Positions 7,336 through 15,775 are shown, counted from the stretch's first letter. The stretch is DNA of 64,000 bases from Psychroflexus halocasei (GCF_900107595.1 NZ_FNQF01000002.1:124001-188000); one strand, 5' to 3'. The notes: generated by a model from the letters alone, not told the origin. Program-made: numbers and translations.

Positions 7336-9312
7336 TTAATAATTCGCTAAATCAATCAAAGCCTTTTCTAATCTTGACTTTGCTAAAAATTGATCTTCCA
7401 ATTGCCCAGCAAAAGGAACTGGTGTTGGCAGACTTGTTACAGTCTCAACAGGCCCGTCTAAAGACTCAAAACAATGTTTGCTAATCAGAGCTGAAATATC
7501 AGAAGCGACACCTCCAAAACTTGTATCTTCTTGTAAAATTAAAGCTTTTCCCGTTTTTCTTACTGATGACAAAATCGCTTCAGTATCAAGCGGACTTAAA
7601 GAACGTAAATCAATTAAATCTACTGAAAGATCAGGATTATTTTCTAAAACATCTAAAGCCCAATGAACGCCAGCTCCAAAAGTAATCAAACTGATTTGAC
7701 TACCTTCTTTCAGCAAGTTGGCTTTACCTAGCTCTGTTGTGTAATAATTAGTTGGAACATCACTGCGCTGACTTCTGTAAAGTGCTTTATGTTCAAAAAA
7801 CATCACCGGGTTTGGATCTTCTATAGCAGAAATTAATAAACCTTTAGCATCATCAGCAAAAGCTGGATAAACAACCTTTAAACCTGGTGTTTTTGTGAAC
7901 CAAGCCTCATTGGTTTGACTATGGAAAGGTCCTGCTCCAACGCCAGCGCCACAAGGCATACGGACCACAACATCGGCATTTTGATTCCAACGATAATGAA
8001 TTTTAGCTAAATAATTCACAATCGGATTAAAGCCAGAAGAAACGAAATCTCCGAATTGCATTTCGACAACCGCTTTCATTTTATTGATTGAAAGTCCCAT
8101 TGCTGCTGATACAATCGCTGATTCGCAAATTGGCGTATTCCTGACACGTTCTTTCCCAAACTCATCGACGAAGCCTTCAGTTATTTTAAAAACACCGCCA
8201 TAATCTGCGACATCTTGTCCCATAATCACAAGATTATGATTTTTTTGCATTGCCATTTTTAAAGCTTCAGAAATTGCATCGACAAAACGAATGTGATTTG
8301 TTTCTGTTGAAGCTGGTAAGTTTTTTGGTTCAAAATTTTGATATACATCAGCTAACTCCTTCTCTATTGATGATTCTATAGGTGGCGCATTATTTGCTTT
8401 TTTAAGATGTGTTTTAATTTCTTCATTAAATTCATCAGTAAATTTCTTCTGATCATCCTTTGTCAACAAATCAGCATCCATCAATGCTTTTTCATAATTT
8501 TCAATAGGATCGCGTTTTTCCCAATAAGCCATTAAATCTTCTGGAACATATTTCGTCCCACTTGCTTCTTCATGTCCGCGACGCCTAAAAGTTTTAAACT
8601 CTATCAATATCGGTCTTGGATTTTCCCTCACACTTTCTGTGATTTCCTTCATTTTAGTAAAAACCTCAACGACATTATTACCATCGATAATATGAGATTC
8701 CATACCATAACCAACACCACGATCAGCAATGTTTTCGCAATTATATTGTTCATTAGTTGGTGTAGAAAGTCCGTATCCATTGTTTTCGACACAGAATAAA
8801 ACAGGAAGTTGCCAGACAGAAGCGACATTCAGTGCCTCATGAAAATCTCCTTCACTTGTTCCGCCTTCACCCGTAAAAACTGCAGTTAGCTTTTTCTCAT
8901 TTCTAAGTTTATGAGCAAGTGCAATCCCATCAGCAACACCGAGTTGTGGTCCCAAGTGAGAAATCATACCGACGACATGATATTCTTGCGTTCCAAAATG
9001 AAAGCTACGATCTCTACCCTTTGTAAAACCGTTAGCTTTGCCTTGCCACTGCTCAAACAAACGGTAAAGCGGAATTTCACGAGAGGTAAAAACACCAAGA
9101 TTTCTGTGCATTGGCAGCACATATTCATCATTGTTTAGGTTTTGCATCACGCCAGCAGCAATTGCTTCTTGGCCTATGCCGCTAAACCATTTTGAGATTT
9201 TGCCTTGACGCAAAAGAGTTAACATTTTATTTTCAATAACACGCGGTTTTAACATGCCACGGTATAAATCAATCGCTTTCGTTGGATTAATTTTATCAAG
9301 TTGAAATTCCAT
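7336..9312 (-). CDS. 2-oxoacid dehydrogenase E1, alpha-beta fusion
   Basis: 658 aa fused E1 of the branched-chain 2-oxoacid/pyruvate dehydrogenase type. The alpha part (about 1-330) has the thiamine diphosphate segment GEGGTSEGDFHEA ending in ENN, with Glu in place of the usual Asp of GDG. The beta part (about 345-658) is transketolase-like (GQDVADYGGVF, EDTSFGG). It decarboxylates a 2-oxoacid and passes the acyl group to an E2 lipoyl protein; branched-chain substrates are likely but not provable here. No E2 or E3 is adjacent. A second fused E1 lies at 23655-26063. Confidence 0.9.
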   Translation of the reverse strand: MEFQLDKINPTKAIDLYRGMLKPRVIENKMLTLLRQGKISKWFSGIGQEAIAAGVMQNLNNDEYVLPMHRNLGVFTSREIPLYRLFEQWQGKANGFTKGRDRSFHFGTQEYHVVGMISHLGPQLGVADGIALAHKLRNEKKLTAVFTGEGGTSEGDFHEALNVASVWQLPVLFCVENNGYGLSTPTNEQYNCENIADRGVGYGMESHIIDGNNVVEVFTKMKEITESVRENPRPILIEFKTFRRRGHEEASGTKYVPEDLMAYWEKRDPIENYEKALMDADLLTKDDQKKFTDEFNEEIKTHLKKANNAPPIESSIEKELADVYQNFEPKNLPASTETNHIRFVDAISEALKMAMQKNHNLVIMGQDVADYGGVFKITEGFVDEFGKERVRNTPICESAIVSAAMGLSINKMKAVVEMQFGDFVSSGFNPIVNYLAKIHYRWNQNADVVVRMPCGAGVGAGPFHSQTNEAWFTKTPGLKVVYPAFADDAKGLLISAIEDPNPVMFFEHKALYRSQRSDVPTNYYTTELGKANLLKEGSQISLITFGAGVHWALDVLENNPDLSVDLIDLRSLSPLDTEAILSSVRKTGKALILQEDTSFGGVASDISALISKHCFESLDGPVETVTSLPTPVPFAGQLEDQFLAKSRLEKALIDLANY

Positions 9313-9421
9313 TTGTGATTTTATTCAAAAATTAAAGATTACAAGTTTATTAAAAAACTTCTTGAAAATCTACCCTTTTGACATCTTTAAGAAAGAGAAT
9401 CAAAAAGTAATTTTATTTCAT

Positions 9422-9429
9422 TAAATTTG
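9422..9429 (+). promoter_or_regulatory. -7 box (TAAATTTG) of oxygenase-SUI1 unit
   Basis: TAAATTTG matches TAnnTTTG, 22 nt upstream of the ATG at 9452, in the divergent gap to the E1 gene. No -33 TTG at normal spacing. Confidence 0.5.
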
Positions 9430-9451
9430 TGAGTTACTTTAAAAACATCTT

Positions 9452-10408
9452 ATGTCTTTCACAAATATACCAAGTGTTGATCTTGCAGATTTTTTATCTG
9501 ATGATCCAAAAAGAAAACAAAAATTTGTCGATGAAATTGGTCAAGCTTATGAAGAGATTGGCTTTGTATCTTTGAAAAATCATTTTTTAAGTGAAAAATT
9601 GGTCGATCAATTATATACTGAAATCAAAGCTTTCTTCGCTTTATCAGACGATATTAAAAAGAAATATGAACGTGAAGACATTGGAGGTCAACGCGGCTAT
9701 ATTTCTTTTGGAAAAGAAACAGCTAAAGGTCGTGAAATCGCAGATTTAAAAGAGTTTTGGCATTTTGGCCAGGAAACAGATGCTGATGCGAATTTAACTG
9801 AGAAGTATCATGAAAATGTGGAAGTTAAAGAACTTCAAAATTTCAATAAAGTAGGTATGGAAGCTTACAAGCTCCTAGAAAAAACAGGAATTCATGTTCT
9901 GAGAGCTCTTGCTTTGCATATTGGCTTGGAGGAAAGTTATTTTGATCATTGGGCAAAAAATGGCAACTCAATTTTGCGTCCAATTCATTATCCACCAATT
10001 AAAGAAGAACCTAAAGGTGCCGTACGAGCTGGTGCACATGGTGATATCAATTTAATCACTCTTCTGATGGGCGCTTCTACTGGAGGTTTACAAGTACAAA
10101 GAAAAGATGGCGAATGGATTGATGCCATCCCAAATGAAGATGAACTTGTGATTAATGTTGGTGATATGCTTGAAAGACATACAAATAACAAATTAAGATC
10201 AACAATACATAGAGTTGCCAATCCGCCAAAAGAAGATTGGGATAAACCAAGATATTCAATCCCATTTTTCATGCATCCGCGCTCAGAAATGCCTTTAGAT
10301 TGTTTAGAAGAATGCATCTCCGAAGACAATCCAAAACATTACGAAGACATTACTGCTGGTGAATTTTTACATCAACGTCTTGTCGAAATTGGTTTAATTA
10401 AAGAGTAA
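9452..10408 (+). CDS. 2-oxoglutarate/Fe(II) oxygenase, isopenicillin-N-synthase family
   Basis: 318 aa, with the N-terminal DIOX_N domain (SVDLADFLSD) and a C-terminal double-stranded beta-helix. The iron triad is H196-x-D198 in AHGDINLIT and H253 in STIHRVANP; R267 of RYSIPFF fits the 2-oxoglutarate-binding RxS motif. Fe(II)-dependent oxygenation is therefore expected, but this family covers many substrates and none is indicated by neighbours. A SUI1-family gene starts 7 bp downstream. Confidence 0.9.
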   Translation: MSFTNIPSVDLADFLSDDPKRKQKFVDEIGQAYEEIGFVSLKNHFLSEKLVDQLYTEIKAFFALSDDIKKKYEREDIGGQRGYISFGKETAKGREIADLKEFWHFGQETDADANLTEKYHENVEVKELQNFNKVGMEAYKLLEKTGIHVLRALALHIGLEESYFDHWAKNGNSILRPIHYPPIKEEPKGAVRAGAHGDINLITLLMGASTGGLQVQRKDGEWIDAIPNEDELVINVGDMLERHTNNKLRSTIHRVANPPKEDWDKPRYSIPFFMHPRSEMPLDCLEECISEDNPKHYEDITAGEFLHQRLVEIGLIKE

Positions 10409-10415
10409 ATTTAAC

Positions 10416-10754
10416 ATGGATCTCAAAGACCAACTTAAAGATTTATTTCCAGATCACGAACCTGATTCTTCTGAAAAAGAAGAAACGAACAAAGATGATG
10501 AACTTGACATTTGGCTTCAAGAAGACCCTTTACTTTGTAAATTTGAAAAAAGAAAAGGCAAAGCGAATACAATTGTTGATGGCTATCAAGGTGCGAAAAA
10601 AGATTTTAAAAATCTGACTAAATTCCTTCAAAAAGAATGTGGCACTGGAGGTAGTTTTAAAAAAGAACAAATTATAATTCAAGGAGATTCTAGAGATAAA
10701 GTGATGGAACTCTTGAATGAAATAGGCTTTAAAACAAAACGTGTTGGAGGTTAA
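10416..10754 (+). CDS. SUI1/eIF1-family translation factor (YciH-like)
   Basis: 112 aa. An acidic N-terminal tail (to about residue 40) precedes a SUI1 domain: RKGKANTIVDGYQG, then FLQKECGTGGSFKK, IIIQGD and a final GFKTKRVGG. Bacterial YciH-type proteins bind the 30S subunit and influence start-site fidelity. It is 7 bp after the oxygenase gene and is closed by a hairpin terminator. Confidence 0.9.
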   Translation: MDLKDQLKDLFPDHEPDSSEKEETNKDDELDIWLQEDPLLCKFEKRKGKANTIVDGYQGAKKDFKNLTKFLQKECGTGGSFKKEQIIIQGDSRDKVMELLNEIGFKTKRVGG

Positions 10755-10780
10755 CCTTCAATTCAAATATAAAACTTGAC

Positions 10781-10810
10781 AAGATCGAGCCATGTGCTCG
10801 ATCTTTAATT
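10781..10810 (+). terminator. Intrinsic terminator after SUI1 gene
   Basis: Perfect 10-bp stem AAGATCGAGC (10781-10790) with GCTCGATCTT (10796-10805) and loop CATGT, followed by TAATTT. The tail is weak, so some read-through into the phosphorylase gene is possible. Confidence 0.75.
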
Positions 10811-10824
10811 TAAAAATTAAAATT

Positions 10825-11697
10825 ATGATTAAAGATTCTGAACTAATTATCAATCCAAATGGAACTGTTTACCATTTAGATTTAAAACCTGAAGATATTG
10901 CAGATACAATTATTACTGTTGGCGATCAATATCGTGTTGAGCGTATCACCTCTTTTTTTGACGAAGTGATTTTTGAAACTCAAAAAAGAGAGTTTAAAAC
11001 GCAAACAGGTTACTACAAAGGCAAGAAATTAACTGTTATCTCAACTGGAATTGGAATTGACAACATCGATATTGTCATCAATGAACTTGATGCTTTGGTC
11101 AATATTGACTTAGAAACAAGAACGGAAAAGAAAGAACATCATAAATTAAATATTATTCGTATCGGAACTTCTGGAGGTATACAGCCAGGTGTTGGTGTTG
11201 ACAAATTTGTGATGGGAAAAGCAGGAGTTGGCTTTGATGGTTTGCTTCACTATTATGAGCATTCAGGCGTTGTTAATGAAAAAGCAACAAAGGCTTTAAT
11301 TGAACACCTTGATATTTGTTCAAAAAAACCTGAACCTTATATCGTTGATTGTGATCCAGAATTGGCTGCACTTTTTGAAAATGATGAACAAGTTATTTCT
11401 GGTTACACAGGTACAAACTTAGGATTCTATGGACCACAAGGCCGTCAACTAAGAATTCCACTTAAAGATGCTGATTTTATTGATCAGTTAGTTGATTTTA
11501 GACATGAAGACCAACGCATCACGAATTTAGAAATGGAAACAAGTGCAATTTATAGTTTATCAAAAATTCTTGGCCATGGTGCATTGTCAATGAATGCTAT
11601 TGTTGCCAACAGAGCTGATGGAGAATTTAGCGAAGACCCAAAAGCAGCTGTCAAATCATTGATTGAATTTACGCTTGATAAGTTAGTTCAGTTGTAA
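10825..11697 (+). CDS. Nucleoside phosphorylase (uridine/purine phosphorylase family)
   Basis: 290 aa from ATG 10825; the longer frame from 10792 starts in the loop of the preceding terminator and is rejected. PNP/UDP fold: phosphate-site segment RIGTSGGIQPGVGVD, substrate loop NLEMETSAIYSL (the conserved ExE-like active-site region) and ANRADGEF near the end. It should cleave nucleosides with phosphate to a free base and (deoxy)ribose-1-phosphate in salvage. Pyrimidine versus purine preference cannot be read. A terminator follows. Confidence 0.88.
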   Translation: MIKDSELIINPNGTVYHLDLKPEDIADTIITVGDQYRVERITSFFDEVIFETQKREFKTQTGYYKGKKLTVISTGIGIDNIDIVINELDALVNIDLETRTEKKEHHKLNIIRIGTSGGIQPGVGVDKFVMGKAGVGFDGLLHYYEHSGVVNEKATKALIEHLDICSKKPEPYIVDCDPELAALFENDEQVISGYTGTNLGFYGPQGRQLRIPLKDADFIDQLVDFRHEDQRITNLEMETSAIYSLSKILGHGALSMNAIVANRADGEFSEDPKAAVKSLIEFTLDKLVQL

Positions 11698-11723
11698 TAT
11701 AACCTTGATAAGTTAAATAATTT

Positions 11724-11750
11724 AAGCCTGATCTTGTATCAGGCTTTTTT
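11724..11750 (+). terminator. Rho-independent terminator
   Basis: Stem AAGCCTGAT/ATCAGGCTT (9 bp perfect), loop CTTGT, then six T. It ends the nucleoside phosphorylase transcript. Confidence 0.92.
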
Positions 11751-12005
11751 ATGCTCTCTTTTTAAAATGGTAAAATTTAGAGTACATACAATCAAAAAAT
11801 ATGTCGGAGACCATGAAATTATCTTAAAAATTTAACATTTAAGATTTATAATTAAAACAAATTTTATTTTTATAGTTTTTGTAATTTATATAATAAATTG
11901 AAAATCAAATAATTATACGCTAATTCACCAAGCAATGAATTTAATTAAAATAAAAAATCTCATTTAAAATTTATATTTTCTTTTAGTATGACGCAACCTT
12001 TTGAT

Positions 12006-12013
12006 TAGATTTG
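12006..12013 (+). promoter_or_regulatory. -7 box (TAGATTTG) before small membrane peptide
   Basis: TAGATTTG is a full TAnnTTTG match, 25 nt before the ATG at 12039. No -33 TTG at normal spacing. Confidence 0.5.
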
Positions 12014-12038
12014 CATCTACTGTGTAAATCTATTATTA

Positions 12039-12218
12039 ATGCTTTTGACTATTGCTATCATTTTAGGCGTTTTAGTTTTGGTGAATATCTTGCTTTTGAT
12101 ATTCAGTTGTAATTCTCCTGAAGATGATATAAAAACTAAAACCTCAAAGAAAAAACCTATTCTGCCAAAAGGTTTAAGCAAGAGCAAAAGCAAGCACATT
12201 GTTTTTGCTGATAAGTAA
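12039..12218 (+). CDS. Small single-pass membrane protein
   Basis: 59 codons: MLLTIAIILGVLVLVNILLL forms one strong hydrophobic helix, followed by FSCNSPEDD and a Lys/Ser-rich basic tail to residue 59. It is a candidate real gene because it has its own -7 box at 12006, an uninterrupted membrane segment, and a stop 1 bp from the convergent end of ung with no wasted space. The Cys after the helix is not in a good lipobox and the N-terminus lacks positive charge, so an inner-membrane anchor fits better than a lipoprotein. No function can be given. Confidence 0.55.
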   Translation: MLLTIAIILGVLVLVNILLLIFSCNSPEDDIKTKTSKKKPILPKGLSKSKSKHIVFADK

Positions 12219-12219
12219 C

Positions 12220-12885
12220 TTACCAGTCTATTTTTGACTTATTTTTCTCTTCAAAATAAGCATTTGCTTTTGAAAAATGCTGATTTCCAAACCAATAACC
12301 ACGATTTGCTGATAATGGCGATGGATGACCAGATTCTAAAATCAGATGTTTTTTATGATCTATAAGTTTTACTTTTTTCTTAGCAAAACCACCCCAAAGC
12401 ATAAACACTAAACCTTCTCTTTCACTTGATAAAGTCTCGATAACTTGGTTTGTAAATTTCTCCCATCCTTTATCTCTATGACTTCCTGGGTTGTGTGCCC
12501 TCACAGACAAGATTGCATTTAATAAAAGTACGCCTTGTTCTGCCCAATGCGTTAAATTACCATGCGTTTGAGGTTTGATATTCAAATCTGTCTCTATTTC
12601 TTTAAAAATATTTTTTAAAGAAGGTGGCACGGCTGTCGTTTTAGGCACTGAAAAAGATAAACCATCAGCTTGGTTGTAATTATGATATGGATCTTGACCT
12701 AAAATAACAACCTTCACATCATCAAAGGCTGTCAAATCAAAAGCTCTAAATAAATCTGAACTTTTAGGGAAACACTGATAATTTTGATATTCATCTTTCA
12801 CAAAAGCAACTAAATATTCAAAATATTCTTTATCAAATTCATTTTTTAAGTTTTTTTTCCAACTTGTCTCTATCTTAACATCCAT
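12220..12885 (-). CDS. ung: Uracil-DNA glycosylase, family 1
   Basis: 221 aa, normal for family 1 UDG, which excises uracil from DNA as the first step of base excision repair. The water-activating loop GQDPYH (D65) and the DNA-intercalating loop HPSPLSANRG near residue 187 are both intact, as is LLLNAILSVR. It is divergent from mutS2 with a 41-bp gap, placing two DNA-repair genes back to back. Confidence 0.96.
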   Translation of the reverse strand: MDVKIETSWKKNLKNEFDKEYFEYLVAFVKDEYQNYQCFPKSSDLFRAFDLTAFDDVKVVILGQDPYHNYNQADGLSFSVPKTTAVPPSLKNIFKEIETDLNIKPQTHGNLTHWAEQGVLLLNAILSVRAHNPGSHRDKGWEKFTNQVIETLSSEREGLVFMLWGGFAKKKVKLIDHKKHLILESGHPSPLSANRGYWFGNQHFSKANAYFEEKNKSKIDW

Positions 12886-12894
12886 GATTTTCAG

Positions 12895-12902
12895 TATTTT
12901 TG
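12895..12902 (+). promoter_or_regulatory. -7 box (TATTTTTG) of mutS2
   Basis: TATTTTTG fits TAnnTTTG and lies 24 nt before the ATG at 12927. The longest reading frame begins with TTG at 12900, inside this box, so that start is rejected. Confidence 0.55.
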
Positions 12903-12926
12903 TGCGTTGCGAATGTATTCAAACTT

Positions 12927-15119
12927 ATGATAAAAATTAAACAGAAAAGTTTACAAGATTTAGAATTTGATCAAGTTAAAGAACAGTTGAGTGAGTTTTG
13001 TGTCACAGATATTGGCTTGCAGAAAGCGCTTTCATTGAAGCCCTATGAAAAAAAGAGTAGACTGCTTAACGAAATCGAATTAACAAAAGAATATAAATCA
13101 TCTGAGTTTGAAGAAAAACCAATACCCAATCATGGGTTTGAAGCTATTACCGAAGAAGTTAAACTCCTTCAAATTGAAGGTTCAAAACTTGAACTCGTTG
13201 CATTTAGGAAGTTTCTGAACATATCTGAAACAACAAATAATCATCTTTTATTTTTCAAAAAATATCAACCACTTTATCCGAGGTTATATCAAAAATCAAG
13301 TGAAGTAGAATACACTGAGGCTGTAGTGGTTAAAATCAAATCGGTTGTTAACCGTTTTGGTGAAATCCGTGATGATGCTTCTCCTCAACTTCAAAGTATC
13401 AGGAGGCAAATCAATCAAATTAAAGGTCGGTTAAATTCAAGCTTCGCCAAAGCTTTAGCAAAATACAATTCTTATGGTTATTTAAGCGACATCAAGGAAT
13501 CTGTTGTCGATAATTATCGTGTTTTGGCAGTACCAGCAATGCATAAACGCAAAGTTAAGGGCAGTACGCTGGGGAGTTCAAAATCTGGTAATATTGTTTA
13601 CATTCAACCAGAAGAAACGCATGAAGCTGAGCGAGACTTAAGCCATTTGATTCATGAAGAGAAAGAAGAAATCAACAAAATATTAAAAGAACTCACTGAA
13701 TTTGTAAGACCTTTTTCTGAGTTATTTCTTGATTATCAAAACTATTTAAGCGCAATCGATGTGATTGCTGCTAAAATAAAATATGCTGAACTTTATGATG
13801 GCTTGCTTCCTAAACTTTCAGAAACCAAAGAGATTTACTTAAAGGATGCTTACCACCCACTCCTTTTAATCAACCATAATAAGAACAATAAAAAAACCTA
13901 TCCTCAAGACATTAGTCTCAATGAAAAACAGCAGATAATCGTGATTTCAGGACCTAATGCTGGTGGTAAAAGTATCACGCTTAAAACCGTTGGTTTGTTA
14001 CAAGTCATGTATCAATCTGCCATGCCAATTCCTGTTCATGAGTTTTCTCGTATGAGTATTTTCGATAAAGTTTTAACAGACATTGGAGATAACCAAAGTA
14101 TTGAAAATCATTTAAGTACTTATAGTTATCGACTTAAAAACATGCGTAAATTTATCAAAGCCTGCAATGCAAAAACTTTATTTTTAATAGATGAATTCGG
14201 TACCGGAACCGATCCTGAGCTCGGCGGTGCTTTAGCTGAAACATTTTTAGAAGTTTTTCATGAAAAAGGCGCTTACGGCATTATCACAACACATTATGCC
14301 AATCTTAAAACGATGGCAAATGAAAATTCGGCTATTGTCAATGCAAACATGATGTTTGACAATAACAGTTTAGAGCCAATTTTTAAGCTAAAATTAGGTG
14401 AAGCTGGTAGTTCATTTACCTTTGAAGTTGCACAAAAAAACGGTATTCCATACAGCTTGATCAATCGTTCAAAAAAGAAAGTAGAACGCGGAAAACTGCG
14501 TTTTGATAAAAGTATTGCAAAGCTTCAACAGGAGCGATCACAACTTTCAAAAACAAAAAACAAGCTACAGGAAGCGGCGTCTCAAGCGGATGAAGAACAG
14601 AAAAAATTAGATGAAAAGAATACGCGTATTCAAGAAAAATTAGAAAGCTATCAAGAACTTTATGATGCCAATCAAAGATTGATTAACATCGGAGAGAAAG
14701 TCAATAGTCTTTCAAAACAATATTTCAATAATAAAAATAGAAAACAACTGATTGGAAATCTTTTAAAACTAGTTGAAAAAGAAAACTCTAAAAGAATTAA
14801 ACTTTCCCAACAAGAAGAAAAGCGTAAAAAACAAGCTGAAAGAAAGATCCAAAAAGAGGTTGAGAAGAAGGTCGAAAATATTCGTACTAAAAAGAAGAAA
14901 GAGAAAGAAAAAGCAAAAAAAGAGAACAATCAAGAAAAGCCAAAAGCTGAAATTTACGTAGGAGACAGTGTCAGAATCATCAACGGAAGAGCTGTTGGTA
15001 CACTTGACAAATTTGAAAAAAATAAGGCCATAGTTAATTATGGTGCTTTTACAACCTCAGTTTCTCCTGAAGAATTAGAACTCGTTAAACGCAACAATCA
15101 TGGAAATACCAAAAAATAA
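12927..15119 (+). CDS. mutS2: MutS2-like ATPase lacking a Smr domain
   Basis: 730 aa. MutS core and lever region (about 60-300), then an ABC-type ATPase with Walker A GPNAGGKS (near residue 342), Walker B TLFLIDEFGTGTDPE and the His-switch ITTHYANLK. A long Lys/Glu-rich coiled coil (about 510-660) and a small KOW-like domain (YVGDSVRIINGRAVG) end the protein. MutS2 proteins suppress recombination or rescue collided ribosomes; Bacillus MutS2 is 785 aa and ends in a Smr nuclease domain that is missing here. Its last 20 bp overlap the DCC gene. Confidence 0.88.
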   Translation: MIKIKQKSLQDLEFDQVKEQLSEFCVTDIGLQKALSLKPYEKKSRLLNEIELTKEYKSSEFEEKPIPNHGFEAITEEVKLLQIEGSKLELVAFRKFLNISETTNNHLLFFKKYQPLYPRLYQKSSEVEYTEAVVVKIKSVVNRFGEIRDDASPQLQSIRRQINQIKGRLNSSFAKALAKYNSYGYLSDIKESVVDNYRVLAVPAMHKRKVKGSTLGSSKSGNIVYIQPEETHEAERDLSHLIHEEKEEINKILKELTEFVRPFSELFLDYQNYLSAIDVIAAKIKYAELYDGLLPKLSETKEIYLKDAYHPLLLINHNKNNKKTYPQDISLNEKQQIIVISGPNAGGKSITLKTVGLLQVMYQSAMPIPVHEFSRMSIFDKVLTDIGDNQSIENHLSTYSYRLKNMRKFIKACNAKTLFLIDEFGTGTDPELGGALAETFLEVFHEKGAYGIITTHYANLKTMANENSAIVNANMMFDNNSLEPIFKLKLGEAGSSFTFEVAQKNGIPYSLINRSKKKVERGKLRFDKSIAKLQQERSQLSKTKNKLQEAASQADEEQKKLDEKNTRIQEKLESYQELYDANQRLINIGEKVNSLSKQYFNNKNRKQLIGNLLKLVEKENSKRIKLSQQEEKRKKQAERKIQKEVEKKVENIRTKKKKEKEKAKKENNQEKPKAEIYVGDSVRIINGRAVGTLDKFEKNKAIVNYGAFTTSVSPEELELVKRNNHGNTKK

Positions 15120-15513
15120 ACAAATCGTTTTATTCGATGGTGTTTGTAATTTATGCCATAATGCTGTTCAGTTCATCATTAAAAGAGATCCTAAAAATAA
15201 ATTTGTTTTTGCTTCGCTAGATAGTGAAATTGGTGAAAAATTACTTTCTGAACGACATATCGATCGAAGCAAAATTGATTCAATCGTCTTGATTATTCCA
15301 GATGACGCTTACTTCATCAAATCAGATGCAGCCTTAGAAATATCAAAATCTTTATCCAGTATCTATCCTATATTTAGTTATTTTTCAATCTTACCTCAAG
15401 CTTTCAGAGATTTTGTTTACGATTTAATTGCAAAAAATAGGTATCGCATTTTTGGAAAAAAGGAAGAATGTCCGTTGCCTTCTCCAGCACAAAGAGAAAA
15501 GTTTTTATCTTAG
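15100..15513 (+). CDS. DCC-family thiol-disulfide oxidoreductase (DUF393)
   Basis: 137 aa. The family signature is at the N-terminus: FDGVCNLCHNAVQFI, with the redox pair C16 and C19 and the preceding DG. The rest matches the DCC family (LIIPDD, then IFSYFSILP and NRYRIFGKKEEC). No signal peptide, so it is cytosolic or membrane-associated. Its start overlaps the mutS2 stop by 20 bp in another frame, implying translational coupling. Molecular role is not established for this family. Confidence 0.88.
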   Translation: MEIPKNKQIVLFDGVCNLCHNAVQFIIKRDPKNKFVFASLDSEIGEKLLSERHIDRSKIDSIVLIIPDDAYFIKSDAALEISKSLSSIYPIFSYFSILPQAFRDFVYDLIAKNRYRIFGKKEECPLPSPAQREKFLS

Positions 15514-15539
15514 TTTATCTCAGAAATAATATAAAAACA

Positions 15540-15565
15540 GAAGTCCGCCATAACTGACGGACTTC
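15540..15565 (-). terminator. Hairpin with minus-strand T tail
   Basis: GAAGTCCG (15540-15547) pairs with CGGACTTC (15558-15565); two more base pairs form inside past one mismatch. On the minus strand the stem is followed by TGTTTTTA, on the plus strand by a C-rich run. It is thus a better terminator for a minus-strand RNA than for the DCC gene, although it could also protect the 3' end of the plus-strand message. Confidence 0.6.
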
Positions 15566-15623
15566 CTCCCTAACCAAAATATCTCAATGAGATAAAAACT
15601 AAATTGTAATTAAAGATAATTAC
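15540..15623 (-). ncRNA. Candidate orphan small RNA, three hairpins
   Basis: No gene explains this stretch, yet on the minus strand it has a promoter (-33 TTG at 15654-15656, 17 bp, -7 TAAATTTG at 15629-15636) and ends in a strong stem followed by TGTTTTTA. Between them are hairpin 1 (15606-15612 with 15617-15623), placed right where transcription should begin, small hairpin 2 (15580-15584 with 15590-15594), a purine-rich unpaired segment GGTTAGGGAGG, and the terminator hairpin (15540-15547 with 15558-15565). The only ATG frame lies within the terminator. An RNA of about 85 nt is inferred; no known family was recognised with confidence. Confidence 0.45.
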
Positions 15624-15628
15624 ACTTA

Positions 15629-15656
15629 CAAATTTACTTTGAATTGTCCTTTCCAA
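15629..15656 (-). promoter_or_regulatory. Promoter of candidate small RNA
   Basis: Read on the minus strand: TTG (15656-15654), 17 bp, TAAATTTG (15636-15629). Spacing is at the low end of the range described for flavobacterial promoters. It points away from uvrA and towards the hairpin at 15540. Confidence 0.45.
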
Positions 15657-15761
15657 AACTTAATTATTACCCAAATATGTTGAGCACATTGTTAAAAAAT
15701 AAAGTGAATAATATTAATAATCTCTTATCAATTGATTATTCAAAATCAGGCTTAATTTGAG

Positions 15762-15769
15762 TAAATTTG
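15762..15769 (+). promoter_or_regulatory. -7 box (TAAATTTG) directly before uvrA
   Basis: A full TAnnTTTG match ends only 6 nt before the uvrA ATG at 15776, so the transcript should begin at or next to the start codon (leaderless). No -33 TTG lies at 17-23 bp. Confidence 0.45.
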
Positions 15770-15775
15770 CCAGCT

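Larger units (their letters stand above)
11698..12038. other. AT-rich intergenic stretch
   Basis: 341 bp. It holds the phosphorylase terminator (11724-11750) and a -7 box for the next small gene (12006-12013). Between them is AT-rich DNA with one 22-codon frame (11767-11835) that has no supporting signal. Nothing else is recognised. Confidence 0.6.

Noticed and set aside
9988-10329. 113-codon antisense frame in the oxygenase gene
   Set aside because: Lies wholly antisense to the iron-binding core of a conserved enzyme; composition is that of a mirrored coding frame.
11767-11835. 22-codon frame in the 11.7-12.0 kb gap
   Set aside because: Very short, no promoter close by, nothing recognisable in the peptide.
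14672-14961. Frames on both strands in the 3' part of mutS2
   Set aside because: Produced by the Lys/Glu-rich coiled-coil codons; low-complexity shadows.
15540-15565. Terminator of the mutS2-DCC transcript
   Set aside because: On the plus strand the stem is followed by a C-rich run rather than T; the T tail is on the minus strand, so the small-RNA reading is preferred, though dual use is not excluded.
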